A stretch of DNA of 35,698 bases from a virus: the IMG/VR virus record IMGVR_UViG_3300032241_002495, positions 1 through 35,698 of that record; one strand, 5' to 3'. Below are positions 28,939-35,698 of the stretch, one piece after another. The notes under the pieces were generated by a model that was given only the letters and a program-made list of their open reading frames with translations, did not search any database and was not told the DNA's origin. Every line of letters starts with the position of its first letter. Position 1 is the stretch's first letter. Both the position numbers and the translations under genes were made by a program.

Positions 28939-29972
28939 TCATTTTCTCCTTGAAGAATAGCACTATGTCCAACTTGATAGCGCTTTACAATATATTCATT
29001 AAACTTATCTGACTCTAGGATTGGTTCCCAAAAGGCAGCTTTGTTCGTATCTTTCTCACGAACCTTTTCACTTGAAATTTCACCTGTCTCCTGATCGACT
29101 TTTGAGTACCATCCGGGTGAAGGTTTTGCCACAAAGTTACCTTCGAGGGCCACATCAAGTAGACCAGACCACTTAGAAATACCACCGTTGTGAGAAACGG
29201 TAATTGGGATTTTTGACTTTTCTTTAACATACCTTGACTTCTCAACATTAATGACAAAATGGTAACCGACAATTTCTTGGCCTTGCTTATCTTGCTGACG
29301 GCCAATAATAAAGATGTTATCAGCGGAATAATAAGAACCAGTACCACCAGAGACAATGTCCTTTGGGAATAAAGACATTTCCTTGTAGGTATGATTCACA
29401 ACAACCATTGGAATATCCTTCATGGTTAAGTGTGGTGTAACCATTCGGAATAGAGACTTAATCTGCTTTGCACGAGACATATCAGCTGTAGACTTTTGAT
29501 CTAGAGCATCTTCAACTTCCTTTTTAGAAGCTAGATTGCCAATAGAATCTATAATGATAATTACTCTATCACTACGTTGAAGATTATTAATTTGGGCCAT
29601 AACGTCAAACTTTAGCTTTTCGATGTCAGTAATTGGAGTATGAAGTACCCGTTCCATATCAATATTGAATGCTTGGAAATAAGACTTAGGAGTACCAAAT
29701 TCTGAGTCATAAAATAGTAGAACAGAATCTGGATACTTATCCATATATGACTTAGCCATCAAGAGTGAGAATGCAGTCTTGAAGTGCTTTGACGGACCAG
29801 CCCACATGGTAAGGCCGGGTGTTAGACCGCCGGTTAGAGAACCGGACAATGCCACATTAATCATAGGAACTGGCGTGGCAACCATATCTTTCTTGTTGAA
29901 GAACTTTGATTCAGCAAGAATATCTGTTTCTTGAATAGTAGAATTTTTCTTAAGTTTAAGTAATAGGCTCAT
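28935..29972 (-). CDS. uvsX: UvsX recombinase (RecA-like)
   Basis: A 345-residue recombinase. ATG 29972 has GGAG seven bases upstream; a longer frame from 30023 would start in the promoter and is rejected. The Walker A loop GPSKHFKT (59-66) is the UvsX form rather than the bacterial GxxxxGKT. Walker B is in VIIIIDSIGNL, followed by MSRAKQIKSLFRMVTPHLTM and VVVNHTYKE. UvsX catalyses strand exchange for recombination-dependent replication and repair. It is transcribed from its own near-consensus promoter and coupled to gp41. Confidence 0.95.
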   Translation of the reverse strand: MSLLLKLKKNSTIQETDILAESKFFNKKDMVATPVPMINVALSGSLTGGLTPGLTMWAGPSKHFKTAFSLLMAKSYMDKYPDSVLLFYDSEFGTPKSYFQAFNIDMERVLHTPITDIEKLKFDVMAQINNLQRSDRVIIIIDSIGNLASKKEVEDALDQKSTADMSRAKQIKSLFRMVTPHLTMKDIPMVVVNHTYKEMSLFPKDIVSGGTGSYYSADNIFIIGRQQDKQGQEIVGYHFVINVEKSRYVKEKSKIPITVSHNGGISKWSGLLDVALEGNFVAKPSPGWYSKVDQETGEISSEKVREKDTNKAAFWEPILESDKFNEYIVKRYQVGHSAILQGEND

Positions 29973-29994
29973 GTATATCTCCATATATTTAAGT

Positions 29995-30023
29995 ATTGTA
30001 CAACGTATAGCGTAAAATGTCAA
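29995..30023 (-). promoter_or_regulatory. Near-consensus sigma70 promoter of uvsX
   Basis: On the minus strand a perfect TTGACA and TACAAT are separated by 17 bases. The TTGACA box contains the TGA stop of the polymerase gene, so promoter and coding sequence overlap. Confidence 0.9.
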
Positions 30024-32497
30024 CTAAAGAAAGCAGAAAGCGTAGCACGTTTTTCTACTTCATAACCAATGACATCTAGAATGATCTTGAGTGGATCTAA
30101 GAATGCCTTAGAAAACTGAGTTTCATAATCAATATACTTGTCAAGATCTAATTGCCTTGGTAAGGTATTTACCACAGATACAACGTTTTCACGCAAAGGA
30201 TTTGGCAGTTTTAGATAACTAAATTTAATCTTTTCACCTTCTTTTACCGGTTCAAATTTAGTATCAAGATTGCGTTCTGCAAGAAGATTATTATAAACTA
30301 GAGCACCACGAACCTGAATTGGTGTACCCTTCTTATAAATCATAGTCTTATCGCGATAGTCAAGTATTCCATTACAGCTTCTTGGGAAAGCTATTTCTTC
30401 AAATGAAAGCTTTGAAAACTCTTCACGGAAATTGGCAATGTATGTTTGTACATCAATTTCAGTTCCTGACATGATAAGCTTTAAAACATGCTTAATCTTA
30501 TCACGGCATACACTTGGAGTAGATGACTTTACAGCTTCAATACCCATGATCTTAAGCTTTGGCTCGGCATAACGTACACCTTCATTATCATAGACATTTA
30601 GAATATATCTCTTCTTTGCAGTCCAGATACCCTTGTCCGCAATAGCTTCACGCTTCATTTTTAGAAATGGAGTATAAGCATTAGTATATTCTACAAGAGA
30701 AGCAAAGCTTTTATCAATCTTTGGTGTAATGATCTGTTCACACACTTTATCCAAATAATCAATTGGATTAGGTTGAGTTGAATCAACTAGATCTTGTAGA
30801 TTTAGATAAACTGAATCCGTATCAATTGCAATTACTCTATCCTTATCACTTGTAAGAAGCTTATTTAAGAATGAATTTACATTACGCTCAGTCCAACGAA
30901 TAGCCAATTGGCCAGTTAGAGTAATAGCTGTGGCAAAATCAAGTTCAAACCACCTAAAGTATTGATTGCCTAGAGCACCATAAAGAGAGTTTAGAGCAAT
31001 CTTTCGAGCCATTTGAAGGTTATCGTACTTAGCAATCTTATTTTTGATTTCTATTGAAGGATTCCTTTCATATTCTTGCTTTGCTTCAAGCATAATCTTC
31101 TTATACTTTTTACGATCGCCCATCATTTTTTCGACAAGCTGAGGAAATACACCCCTGATGTCACGATCCCAGAGACAACCATTAGCAGTTAAAGCAAGAT
31201 TGCTTTCCTTAAGTTTAAGTGGAATATCTGTCGACATAAGAACATTATCCAAGTATTGATCAATAGAGAAATGTCTATTAATCTTACCACGATAAGTTTC
31301 TGGAGAGATATTATATTGTACAATGATTGATGGGTATAGAGATTCAACATCAAATGAAGCAACGTATTTGTGCATTCCAATAATTGGATCTTTTACATAT
31401 GCACCGACAAATTCATCGCTTTTAGAACTTCGCTTTTCCATTGAGATTACAATATTATTATCCATAAGATGATTATGGATAATTGTATCCCATAAACGAA
31501 TTGGAGAATAAACATCTCCAAAGTTAATTTTAGCATCATAAGCTAGAGTAATAGCTAGAGAAATTAGATTTAACTTTTCATCTAACTTATCTACAAGAAT
31601 AACGTCGTGAACATTATATGCCATATACTTTTGGTGATTCTTTTTATAAAAATCATCTAGACTTTCATATTCAGAATAATCTAACTTCTTTTCACCAAGT
31701 TCTATGAAAGCAATATGATCTAGTTTATAAGATTCTTGAGTTACATAAGTAAACTTCTTATACAGACGAATATAGTCTAGAACAGCAATACCCTTTGGAA
31801 GGTATGTCTGCTGATCACGCCCATTAATCTTTACAGTATTTTCATATAGAATATTCCATGGTGAAAGCTTTTTTGCAGCATCTTCACCTAGAACTATCTT
31901 AATTCGATTAATCAGATATGGAAGATCGAAGAATTCAATATTCCAGCCAGTAATAATATCTAGATCAAGTTGATCCCAGACTTCAATAAACTTTCGAAGT
32001 AGACGCGTCTCATCACTAAACTTTAGATAGATAACTCCATCTTGTTCAAAGTCTCCATAACCAAAGGATACAATAGTATCTTTCTTTTTAAGAGTAATTG
32101 CGGTAATTGCCTTATCGGCAAGTTGAATATCCGGAAAACCACCTTCAGAATCAACTTCAATATCAATTGTGCCGACATTAATCTTTGTCGGATCAAAGTT
32201 AACTTCACCCGGATAGTTATCATTAATGAATGTATATTCATATTTGTTTAGACCAAAGATTTGAAAACCTGAAACATCATCATACTTCTTTGTAAATTCG
32301 CGTGCATCATAAACACTATCAAATTCAATCTTACTTAATTGCTGTCCAAATAGAGAATGATACCCATCATTTCCAGTCTTAGATGGAATGAATAGATATG
32401 GTTTATAATCAATTTTGCGACAAATTCTCTTGCCATTTTCACGACCTCGAAGAAAAATTTGACCGCGATGCAAAGTTACATCAGTATAAAATTTCAT
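30020..32497 (-). CDS. 43: Family B DNA polymerase (T4 gp43-like)
   Basis: An 825-residue replicative polymerase. The 3'-5' exonuclease motifs are present: Exo I D112-x-E114 (GTIDIEVDS), Exo II (ITGWNIEFFDLPYL), Exo III (YNVHDVILVD). Polymerase motif A is SFDVESLYPSIIVQYNI, motif B KIALNSLYGALGN, and motif C IAIDTDSVY with the two catalytic Asp. A KMKREAIADKGIW stretch matches the thumb-proximal KxY region. It is shorter than T4 gp43 (898) but complete, ending in a hydrophobic tail (ATLSAFFS) that may bind the sliding clamp. The start follows TGGGAG and an early promoter. Confidence 0.97.
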   Translation of the reverse strand: MKFYTDVTLHRGQIFLRGRENGKRICRKIDYKPYLFIPSKTGNDGYHSLFGQQLSKIEFDSVYDAREFTKKYDDVSGFQIFGLNKYEYTFINDNYPGEVNFDPTKINVGTIDIEVDSEGGFPDIQLADKAITAITLKKKDTIVSFGYGDFEQDGVIYLKFSDETRLLRKFIEVWDQLDLDIITGWNIEFFDLPYLINRIKIVLGEDAAKKLSPWNILYENTVKINGRDQQTYLPKGIAVLDYIRLYKKFTYVTQESYKLDHIAFIELGEKKLDYSEYESLDDFYKKNHQKYMAYNVHDVILVDKLDEKLNLISLAITLAYDAKINFGDVYSPIRLWDTIIHNHLMDNNIVISMEKRSSKSDEFVGAYVKDPIIGMHKYVASFDVESLYPSIIVQYNISPETYRGKINRHFSIDQYLDNVLMSTDIPLKLKESNLALTANGCLWDRDIRGVFPQLVEKMMGDRKKYKKIMLEAKQEYERNPSIEIKNKIAKYDNLQMARKIALNSLYGALGNQYFRWFELDFATAITLTGQLAIRWTERNVNSFLNKLLTSDKDRVIAIDTDSVYLNLQDLVDSTQPNPIDYLDKVCEQIITPKIDKSFASLVEYTNAYTPFLKMKREAIADKGIWTAKKRYILNVYDNEGVRYAEPKLKIMGIEAVKSSTPSVCRDKIKHVLKLIMSGTEIDVQTYIANFREEFSKLSFEEIAFPRSCNGILDYRDKTMIYKKGTPIQVRGALVYNNLLAERNLDTKFEPVKEGEKIKFSYLKLPNPLRENVVSVVNTLPRQLDLDKYIDYETQFSKAFLDPLKIILDVIGYEVEKRATLSAFFS

Positions 32498-32523
32498 ATA
32501 TTACTCCCAATGACTATTCTTTA

Positions 32524-32551
32524 ATTATATCATGTAAAAGATTAAAGTAAA
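32524..32551 (-). promoter_or_regulatory. Sigma70-like early promoter of the polymerase gene
   Basis: On the minus strand TTTACT and a perfect TATAAT are separated by 16 bases, 26 bases before the polymerase start. Its -35 box directly abuts the plus-strand late promoter. Confidence 0.75.
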
Positions 32552-32559
32552 TATAAATA
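32552..32559 (+). promoter_or_regulatory. T4-type late promoter of the endolysin gene
   Basis: Exact TATAAATA on the plus strand, 37 bases before the endolysin start. It is immediately next to the -35 box of the divergent polymerase promoter. Confidence 0.8.
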
Positions 32560-32596
32560 ATGCATATAGCATGGTGCTAAAATAAAGGAATGAAAA

Positions 32597-33214
32597 ATGA
32601 GTTTAGTAGATTTACAAAAGAAAATTGGTGTAACTGCGGATGGTGCTTGGGGCCCTGGTACTCTAAAAGCTGCAGCAAAAGCATATGGATTCTCTCCTTC
32701 TAAGGCTGCTCACTTTTTTGGACAAACCGGCCATGAAACTGGTGGATTCAAGACATTCAGTGAAAATCTAAATTACTCTGCTGAAGGCCTAGTATCAATT
32801 TTCCATAAGTATTTCCCAGATGCCGCAGCAGCTGCTGCTTATGCTCGTCAACCAGAAAAGATCGCAAATAAAGTATATGCTGGTCGTATGGGAAATGGTC
32901 CAGAATCTTCAGGTGATGGTTGGAAGTATCGTGGACGTGGTGCTCTTCAACTTACAGGACACGACAACTATCTTGCATTCTCAAATTCAATTAATCGGCC
33001 AGATGTTATGTCTAATCCAGATCTAGTAGCTGGTGAGTTAGCATTTGATTCCGCTGGTTACTTTTTCCAAAAGAATGGACTATGGGAACTAGCAGACAAG
33101 GGAATTGGTGATGATATTATTCTTGCCATTACAAAGAAGATTAATGGTGGAACAATTGGTCTAGACGACCGCACGGCCAAGACTCACCAATATTATACTT
33201 GGCTTACTACTTAA
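32597..33214 (+). CDS. Endolysin, glycoside hydrolase family 19 (chitinase-like) fold
   Basis: A 205-residue lysozyme-like enzyme. Likely catalytic acid E47 lies in GQTGHETGGF (42-51), the second acid E56 in FSENLNYSAEGL (54-65), and the substrate-cleft block is YRGRGALQLTGHDNY (about 111-125). Phage GH19 enzymes cut peptidoglycan between the sugars. The first 22 residues (VDLQKKIGVTADGAWGPGTL) look like a shortened peptidoglycan-binding unit. There is no signal peptide, so a holin must release it. It is the only + strand gene after the capsid operon, with ribosome site AAAGGA, and its end overlaps the convergent ParB-like gene by eight bases. Confidence 0.92.
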   Translation: MSLVDLQKKIGVTADGAWGPGTLKAAAKAYGFSPSKAAHFFGQTGHETGGFKTFSENLNYSAEGLVSIFHKYFPDAAAAAAYARQPEKIANKVYAGRMGNGPESSGDGWKYRGRGALQLTGHDNYLAFSNSINRPDVMSNPDLVAGELAFDSAGYFFQKNGLWELADKGIGDDIILAITKKINGGTIGLDDRTAKTHQYYTWLTT

Positions 33215-33677
33215 TTCTCATCTTTTTAATGTTCTTAGGGGAGAATTTACCTTTGGTGTTCTCCCCACCATTATAATACTTTACAACTGCCTTAAGCCAC
33301 TTTACTCCATGGTTGTATGCAAAACCTATTCTGTGGTTTCCATCCATAATAAAAGCCTTACCTTCTTTATCAACTCCAATTGTAATTGGATTAACTACAT
33401 TATGAAAATCATGAGGCTTTTTAATTACTTGAATGAGTAATTCAGCTTGTGGCGTATTAGTATGAGTGCGATTACGCTCTTCTCCATCCGCCCCCGGAAT
33501 CTTAATTAACTTTTTTACTGGAAGCTTAATTGGTTTTGAAAAATGCGCGGTAACTTCTCCAACTAAACCTTTTGACTTTGAATCGTCTTTTTTAGATATT
33601 TTGAAATCTAGGTTTGGCGGAATATTTCCTTTTACTAATTTACATTTTTCTTCTAAATATTCAGAAAAAGATTCCAT
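33207..33677 (-). CDS. ParB/sulfiredoxin-like domain protein
   Basis: A 156-residue protein starting at ATG 33677 (GGAG upstream; the earlier TTG at 33689 is rejected). The N-terminus MESFSEYLEEK resembles the capsid-targeting-like starts seen elsewhere here. The C-terminal half has the ParB-type core: ITIGVDKEGKAFIMDGNHRI (about 98-117), then GFAYNHGVKWLKAVVKYYNG. In ParB and sulfiredoxin folds this DGxHR segment binds a nucleotide. Whether it is a nuclease, CTPase or ADP-ribosylation-type enzyme cannot be told. It is preceded by a late promoter buried in a terminator. Confidence 0.75.
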   Translation of the reverse strand: MESFSEYLEEKCKLVKGNIPPNLDFKISKKDDSKSKGLVGEVTAHFSKPIKLPVKKLIKIPGADGEERNRTHTNTPQAELLIQVIKKPHDFHNVVNPITIGVDKEGKAFIMDGNHRIGFAYNHGVKWLKAVVKYYNGGENTKGKFSPKNIKKMRIK

Positions 33678-33691
33678 TGCCGACTCCAAAA

Positions 33692-33719
33692 AAATAGGGG
33701 GAATTGCTTCCCCCTATTT
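33692..33719 (-). terminator. 12-bp terminator hairpin overlapping a late promoter
   Basis: The arms AAATAGGGGGAA (33692-33703) and TTCCCCCTATTT (33708-33719) pair perfectly around TTGC. On the minus strand seven T residues follow, so it ends the Hsp20 transcript. The plus-strand side is T-rich too and may stop endolysin read-through. Confidence 0.9.
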
Positions 33720-33722
33720 ATA
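33715..33722 (-). promoter_or_regulatory. T4-type late promoter overlapping the terminator arm
   Basis: Exact TATAAATA on the minus strand, 37 bases before the ParB-like start. Five of its bases belong to the 5' arm of the terminator hairpin, so a transcript started here would not form that hairpin. Confidence 0.8.
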
Positions 33723-33726
33723 ATTT

Positions 33727-33831
33727 TTATTTACCAGCAATGCATGCCACTAAAGCGACACTCTGTAAAACAAAGAGCATTGCAAATAAGCCTGAATAAA
33801 CAATCTTATTAATTTTATCTGCGTACAACAT
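33727..33831 (-). CDS. Small membrane peptide (34 aa)
   Basis: A short frame from ATG 33831, one base after the hsp20 stop, to TAA at 33727. The product begins MLYADKINKIVYSGLFAMLF and ends VLQSVALVACIAGK: a basic head and one membrane helix (about 12-32). Its placement immediately after hsp20 and before the terminator supports a coupled gene. No family recognised; a lysis or membrane-stress role would be speculation. Confidence 0.55.
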   Translation of the reverse strand: MLYADKINKIVYSGLFAMLFVLQSVALVACIAGK

Positions 33832-33832
33832 T

Positions 33833-34300
33833 TTACTTCTTCTTTTCTGTATGAGAATCTTCAATATCAATCTTTCGCGGCTTCTTTGATTCTGGAATAA
33901 TGGCTTCTAGCCAAATCTTAAGCATTCCATTAATCATATCAGCACTTTGAATCTCTACATTATCAGCAAGTGTAAATGTACGAGTAAATGCACGTTCAGA
34001 AATTCCCTTATAAAGATAATTGTTTTCAGTTGAATCTTTTTCAACATTTCCTTTAATAAGGAGCTTTTGATCTTCTAGAGTAATTTCTAGATCTTGCTTA
34101 CCAAAACCAGCAATTGCCATTTCTACGACGTACTTATTTTCGTCTACTTTCTTGATATTATATGGAGGATACTTTGAAACTACCTCAGCGGTCTGGGTAG
34201 CTAGATCTTGCATCTTTTTGAAATGCTGATCAACTCCAATAAAATACTTATCAAACTTTGCTAGATCAGCAAATGTGTGGTCAAACTTCCATGTAGTCAT
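33833..34300 (-). CDS. hsp20: Small heat shock protein (Hsp20/IbpA type)
   Basis: A 155-residue chaperone with an alpha-crystallin domain (about 45-142): YPPYNIKKVDENKYVVEMAI, GFGKQDLEITLEDQKLLIKG, ISERAFTRTFTLADNVEIQS, and the conserved strand NGMLKIWLEAIIPE. A C-terminal I-x-I type tail (RKIDI) is present. Hsp20 genes are widespread in T4-like marine phages and are thought to help virion protein folding. It has a TAGGAG ribosome site and a late promoter, so it is made with the structural proteins. Confidence 0.95.
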   Translation of the reverse strand: MTTWKFDHTFADLAKFDKYFIGVDQHFKKMQDLATQTAEVVSKYPPYNIKKVDENKYVVEMAIAGFGKQDLEITLEDQKLLIKGNVEKDSTENNYLYKGISERAFTRTFTLADNVEIQSADMINGMLKIWLEAIIPESKKPRKIDIEDSHTEKKK

Positions 34301-34328
34301 ATGATTTCTCCTATTAAGCGAGCAATAA

Positions 34329-34361
34329 AATAGTACCAGCCCGTTAGGCGCTGGTACTATT
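34329..34361 (-). terminator. 12-bp terminator hairpin adjoining a late promoter
   Basis: Arms AATAGTACCAGC (34329-34340) and GCTGGTACTATT (34350-34361) pair perfectly around a 9-base loop; on the minus strand it continues TTTTATTG. It ends the upstream coiled-protein transcript. Confidence 0.85.
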
Positions 34362-34368
34362 ATTTATA
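34361..34368 (-). promoter_or_regulatory. T4-type late promoter of hsp20
   Basis: Exact TATAAATA on the minus strand touching the base of the terminator hairpin. Initiation about seven bases downstream would fall inside the 5' arm, removing the terminator from the new RNA. Confidence 0.8.
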
Positions 34369-34391
34369 CTATAAAATGTAATTAATGTCAA

Positions 34392-34799
34392 TTAGGTATT
34401 TGCAGCAGCCTTTGGCTTTCTGCCGCGGCTCTTAACAATAGAAATTACTTGTGCTTTAACATTCTTTACTTCAGCAGCAACTGTTTCTACTTCTTGTTTT
34501 ACTTCATTTACTATAGCTGTGACTTCAGTTTCAACTTGCTTTACATCAGCTGTAATAATTTGTTCAATCTTTTGAACTTCTGTTTCTGCTTGTGCTACAT
34601 CAGCTGTAACTGCAGTTTCTGTTTGAGCAACATTTTCTTCAGCTGTAGATACTACATTTTCAATTGTAGTTGCAGCCTGTTCTACTGAGGTAACTACAGT
34701 ATTAGCATCTTGAGATACTGTATTTTCAACTGTAGTTGCAACTTGATTTACTTCATAAACTTTCTTTTTTAGAAATAGATTGAATAGAAAATCTAACAT
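34392..34799 (-). CDS. Val/Thr/Glu-rich helical repeat protein with AT-hook-like tail
   Basis: A 135-residue protein starting MLDFLFNLFLKKKVYEVNQV. The rest is an almost pure amphipathic helix made of degenerate 11- to 14-residue repeats such as TADVAQAETEVQKIEQIITA and ADVKQVETEVTAIVNEVKQE, reminiscent of apolipoprotein- or LEA-like helices. The end KSRGRKPKAAANT contains an AT-hook-like RGRKP. ATG 34799 follows the previous stop by one base. Function unknown; a membrane-associated or scaffold-like helix is plausible. Confidence 0.65.
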   Translation of the reverse strand: MLDFLFNLFLKKKVYEVNQVATTVENTVSQDANTVVTSVEQAATTIENVVSTAEENVAQTETAVTADVAQAETEVQKIEQIITADVKQVETEVTAIVNEVKQEVETVAAEVKNVKAQVISIVKSRGRKPKAAANT

Positions 34800-34800
34800 A

Positions 34801-35139
34801 TTATTGACTCTCATCTAAGAATTGTGGCTTTGGTTCTGCTTCTGGTTCTGGTTCTGGTTCTGGCTCAACTATTGGAGTTGGAGCTGGAGTTGGAATTTGT
34901 GGTAGTGATGCATCACGTTGAGGACCATTGACAGATAGACCGCCAAGTAAACCAACAAAAGCACCGATTACTGTATTGAAGGCTGGACCAATTAGAGCTA
35001 AAATATCTTTATTATCAATTTGCTCATTTGGTAAGAAAATTCCGATTAGTAGTACACCAATTACGGCAACCATAATACTAGCTAATACAATTACTGTTAC
35101 TCTTAAAATCCAATTAATTAACTTTTCTCTTGGGTCCAT
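34801..35139 (-). CDS. Two-helix membrane protein with Pro-Glu repeat tail (holin-like)
   Basis: A 112-residue protein with membrane helices at about 11-35 (ILRVTVIVLASIMVAVIGVL) and 47-70 (ALIGPAFNTVIGAFVGLLGG), and a cytoplasmic or periplasmic tail of Pro-Glu repeats (EPEPEPEPEAEPKP) encoded by short DNA repeats. Two helices and a charged tail fit a class II holin, and the window has no other clear one, but other membrane roles are possible. Ribosome site AAGGA. Confidence 0.65.
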   Translation of the reverse strand: MDPREKLINWILRVTVIVLASIMVAVIGVLLIGIFLPNEQIDNKDILALIGPAFNTVIGAFVGLLGGLSVNGPQRDASLPQIPTPAPTPIVEPEPEPEPEAEPKPQFLDESQ

Positions 35140-35156
35140 TATATTACATCCTTATA

Positions 35157-35567
35157 TTATGAAACATTCACATTCTTATTTATTCTTTTACGTAATTCAG
35201 ATGAACTATAAGAATGATTACGTTCTATATATTTAATTGGGATATTTAAATTAGAGCCAGTAAAACTAGCTTTATCAGAATAATCTGTTCCTAAAAATCT
35301 TATATCAATTTTATGTGTTGTTAAAAGATTATATAAATCTTCTTCTGTATCATAAGGAATAATTTCATCTACAAATTTACAGCCTTTAAGTTGTACTTGC
35401 CGCTCAAATGTAGATTGAATTGGTTTATTCTTTGATGGTCTATCAATAGTTGGATTTGTGTGCAACCCAACAATCAAATAGTCACATTGACTTCGGGCTT
35501 CAGCTAACATTAATACATGGCCAGCATGTAATAAATCAAAGCTAGAAGCAATGAAGCCAATGATCAT
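35157..35567 (-). CDS. Glycerol-3-phosphate cytidylyltransferase-like protein (TagD type)
   Basis: A 136-residue single-domain nucleotidyltransferase: GFIASSFDLLHAGHVLML contains the HxGH motif (H14, H17), RPSKNKPIQSTFERQ matches the RxxxKxP-type loop, FLGTDYSDK follows, and HSYSSSELRKRI carries the second motif. Length equals TagD/ethanolamine-phosphate cytidylyltransferases. CDP-activated sugar alcohols or lipids head groups could be the product, perhaps for surface modification. No strong ribosome site; the gene starts four bases after the upstream stop, suggesting coupling. Confidence 0.88.
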   Translation of the reverse strand: MIIGFIASSFDLLHAGHVLMLAEARSQCDYLIVGLHTNPTIDRPSKNKPIQSTFERQVQLKGCKFVDEIIPYDTEEDLYNLLTTHKIDIRFLGTDYSDKASFTGSNLNIPIKYIERNHSYSSSELRKRINKNVNVS

Positions 35568-35571
35568 ATTA

Positions 35572-35698
35572 TTAGAACTTAATCTTTAGATAACCACCAA
35601 GTTGGTTATTCTTTGAATCACCAGTAGTATTATAATATACTACACCAACAGAATACTTCTTTGTTAAAGCATAGTCTGAAGAAGCTTCAATGCGCTTA
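35572..35698 (-). CDS. Partial (5' cut) C-terminus of a likely outer-membrane beta-barrel protein
   Basis: The frame is open to the right edge and ends at TAA 35572. The visible 42 residues (KRIEASSDYALTKKYSVGVV, then YYNTTGDSKNNQLGGYLKIKF) read as two amphipathic beta strands joined by a polar turn, ending in an aromatic residue (YLKIKF). A terminal Phe after alternating residues is the usual signature for insertion of barrels in the outer membrane. Only the end is visible, so the identity is open. Confidence 0.55.
   Translation of the reverse strand, partial: KRIEASSDYALTKKYSVGVVYYNTTGDSKNNQLGGYLKIKF

Noticed and set aside
29973-30023. Longer uvsX start giving 17 extra residues
   Set aside because: It would begin at a TTG inside the -35 box, so its start codon would not be in the transcript; ATG 29972 has a proper ribosome site.
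1-35698. Integrated prophage or host island
   Set aside because: Curli, FecR and cyclase genes are bacterial in type, but no integrase, attachment site or host housekeeping gene is present and phage genes flank them on both sides.
1-35698. tRNA genes, CRISPR arrays, insertion sequences
   Set aside because: I looked for cloverleaf ends, regularly spaced repeats and transposase frames and saw none; short tRNAs could still be missed without a scan.

Overview
The window is part of the genome of a T4-like tailed phage (myovirus). The evidence is the order prohead protease gp21, scaffold gp22 and major capsid protein gp23 on the + strand, plus T4-type replication genes (gp43 polymerase, UvsX, gp41 helicase, gp61 primase), class Ia ribonucleotide reductase, ThyX and exact copies of the T4 late promoter octamer TATAAATA. 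The DNA is visibly AT-rich. The outer-membrane genes (spanin pair, CsgG pore, a likely beta-barrel) imply a Gram-negative host. The mix of hsp20, thyX and csgF/csgG resembles what I recall of pelagimyophages (phages of SAR11 bacteria), but the host is an inference. I saw no tRNA gene, CRISPR array or insertion sequence.

Layout. 1-4790 (+): capsid operon, closed by a strong terminator. 12279-4793 (-): two early units read from sigma70-like promoters. The larger runs primase, secreted nuclease, thyX, nrdA, a small gene, nrdB, a zinc-ribbon gene and a GIY-YIG nuclease, almost all joined by one-base TAATG or TGATG overlaps. 20644-12283 (-): late structural, packaged-protein and lysis genes, including an i-spanin with an embedded o-spanin, and several short proteins whose N-termini resemble the T4 capsid targeting sequence. 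27535-21669 (-): a seven-gene unit behind a late promoter: two paralogous one-helix membrane proteins, csgF, csgG, a curlin-like secreted protein, a FecR-domain protein and a CHASE2 adenylate cyclase. 32551-27562 (-): polymerase, uvsX and gp41 helicase from early promoters. 32552-33214 (+): GH19-type endolysin from a late promoter that abuts the polymerase early promoter. 35698-33207 (-): a partial beta-barrel-like protein, a cytidylyltransferase, two membrane or coiled proteins, Hsp20, a 34-residue membrane peptide and a ParB-like protein.

Most striking: the curli-type export genes are physically linked to a periplasmic FecR protein and a complete membrane adenylate cyclase under late control. 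This suggests the phage builds an outer-membrane pore and secreted fibre-like protein while also raising host cAMP late in infection. Also notable are late promoters set inside terminator or ribosome-site hairpins, a putative family of packaged proteins, a ligase-like protein with KxDG chemistry next to an adenylyltransferase-like protein, and eight small or nested genes or reading frames that are easy to miss.
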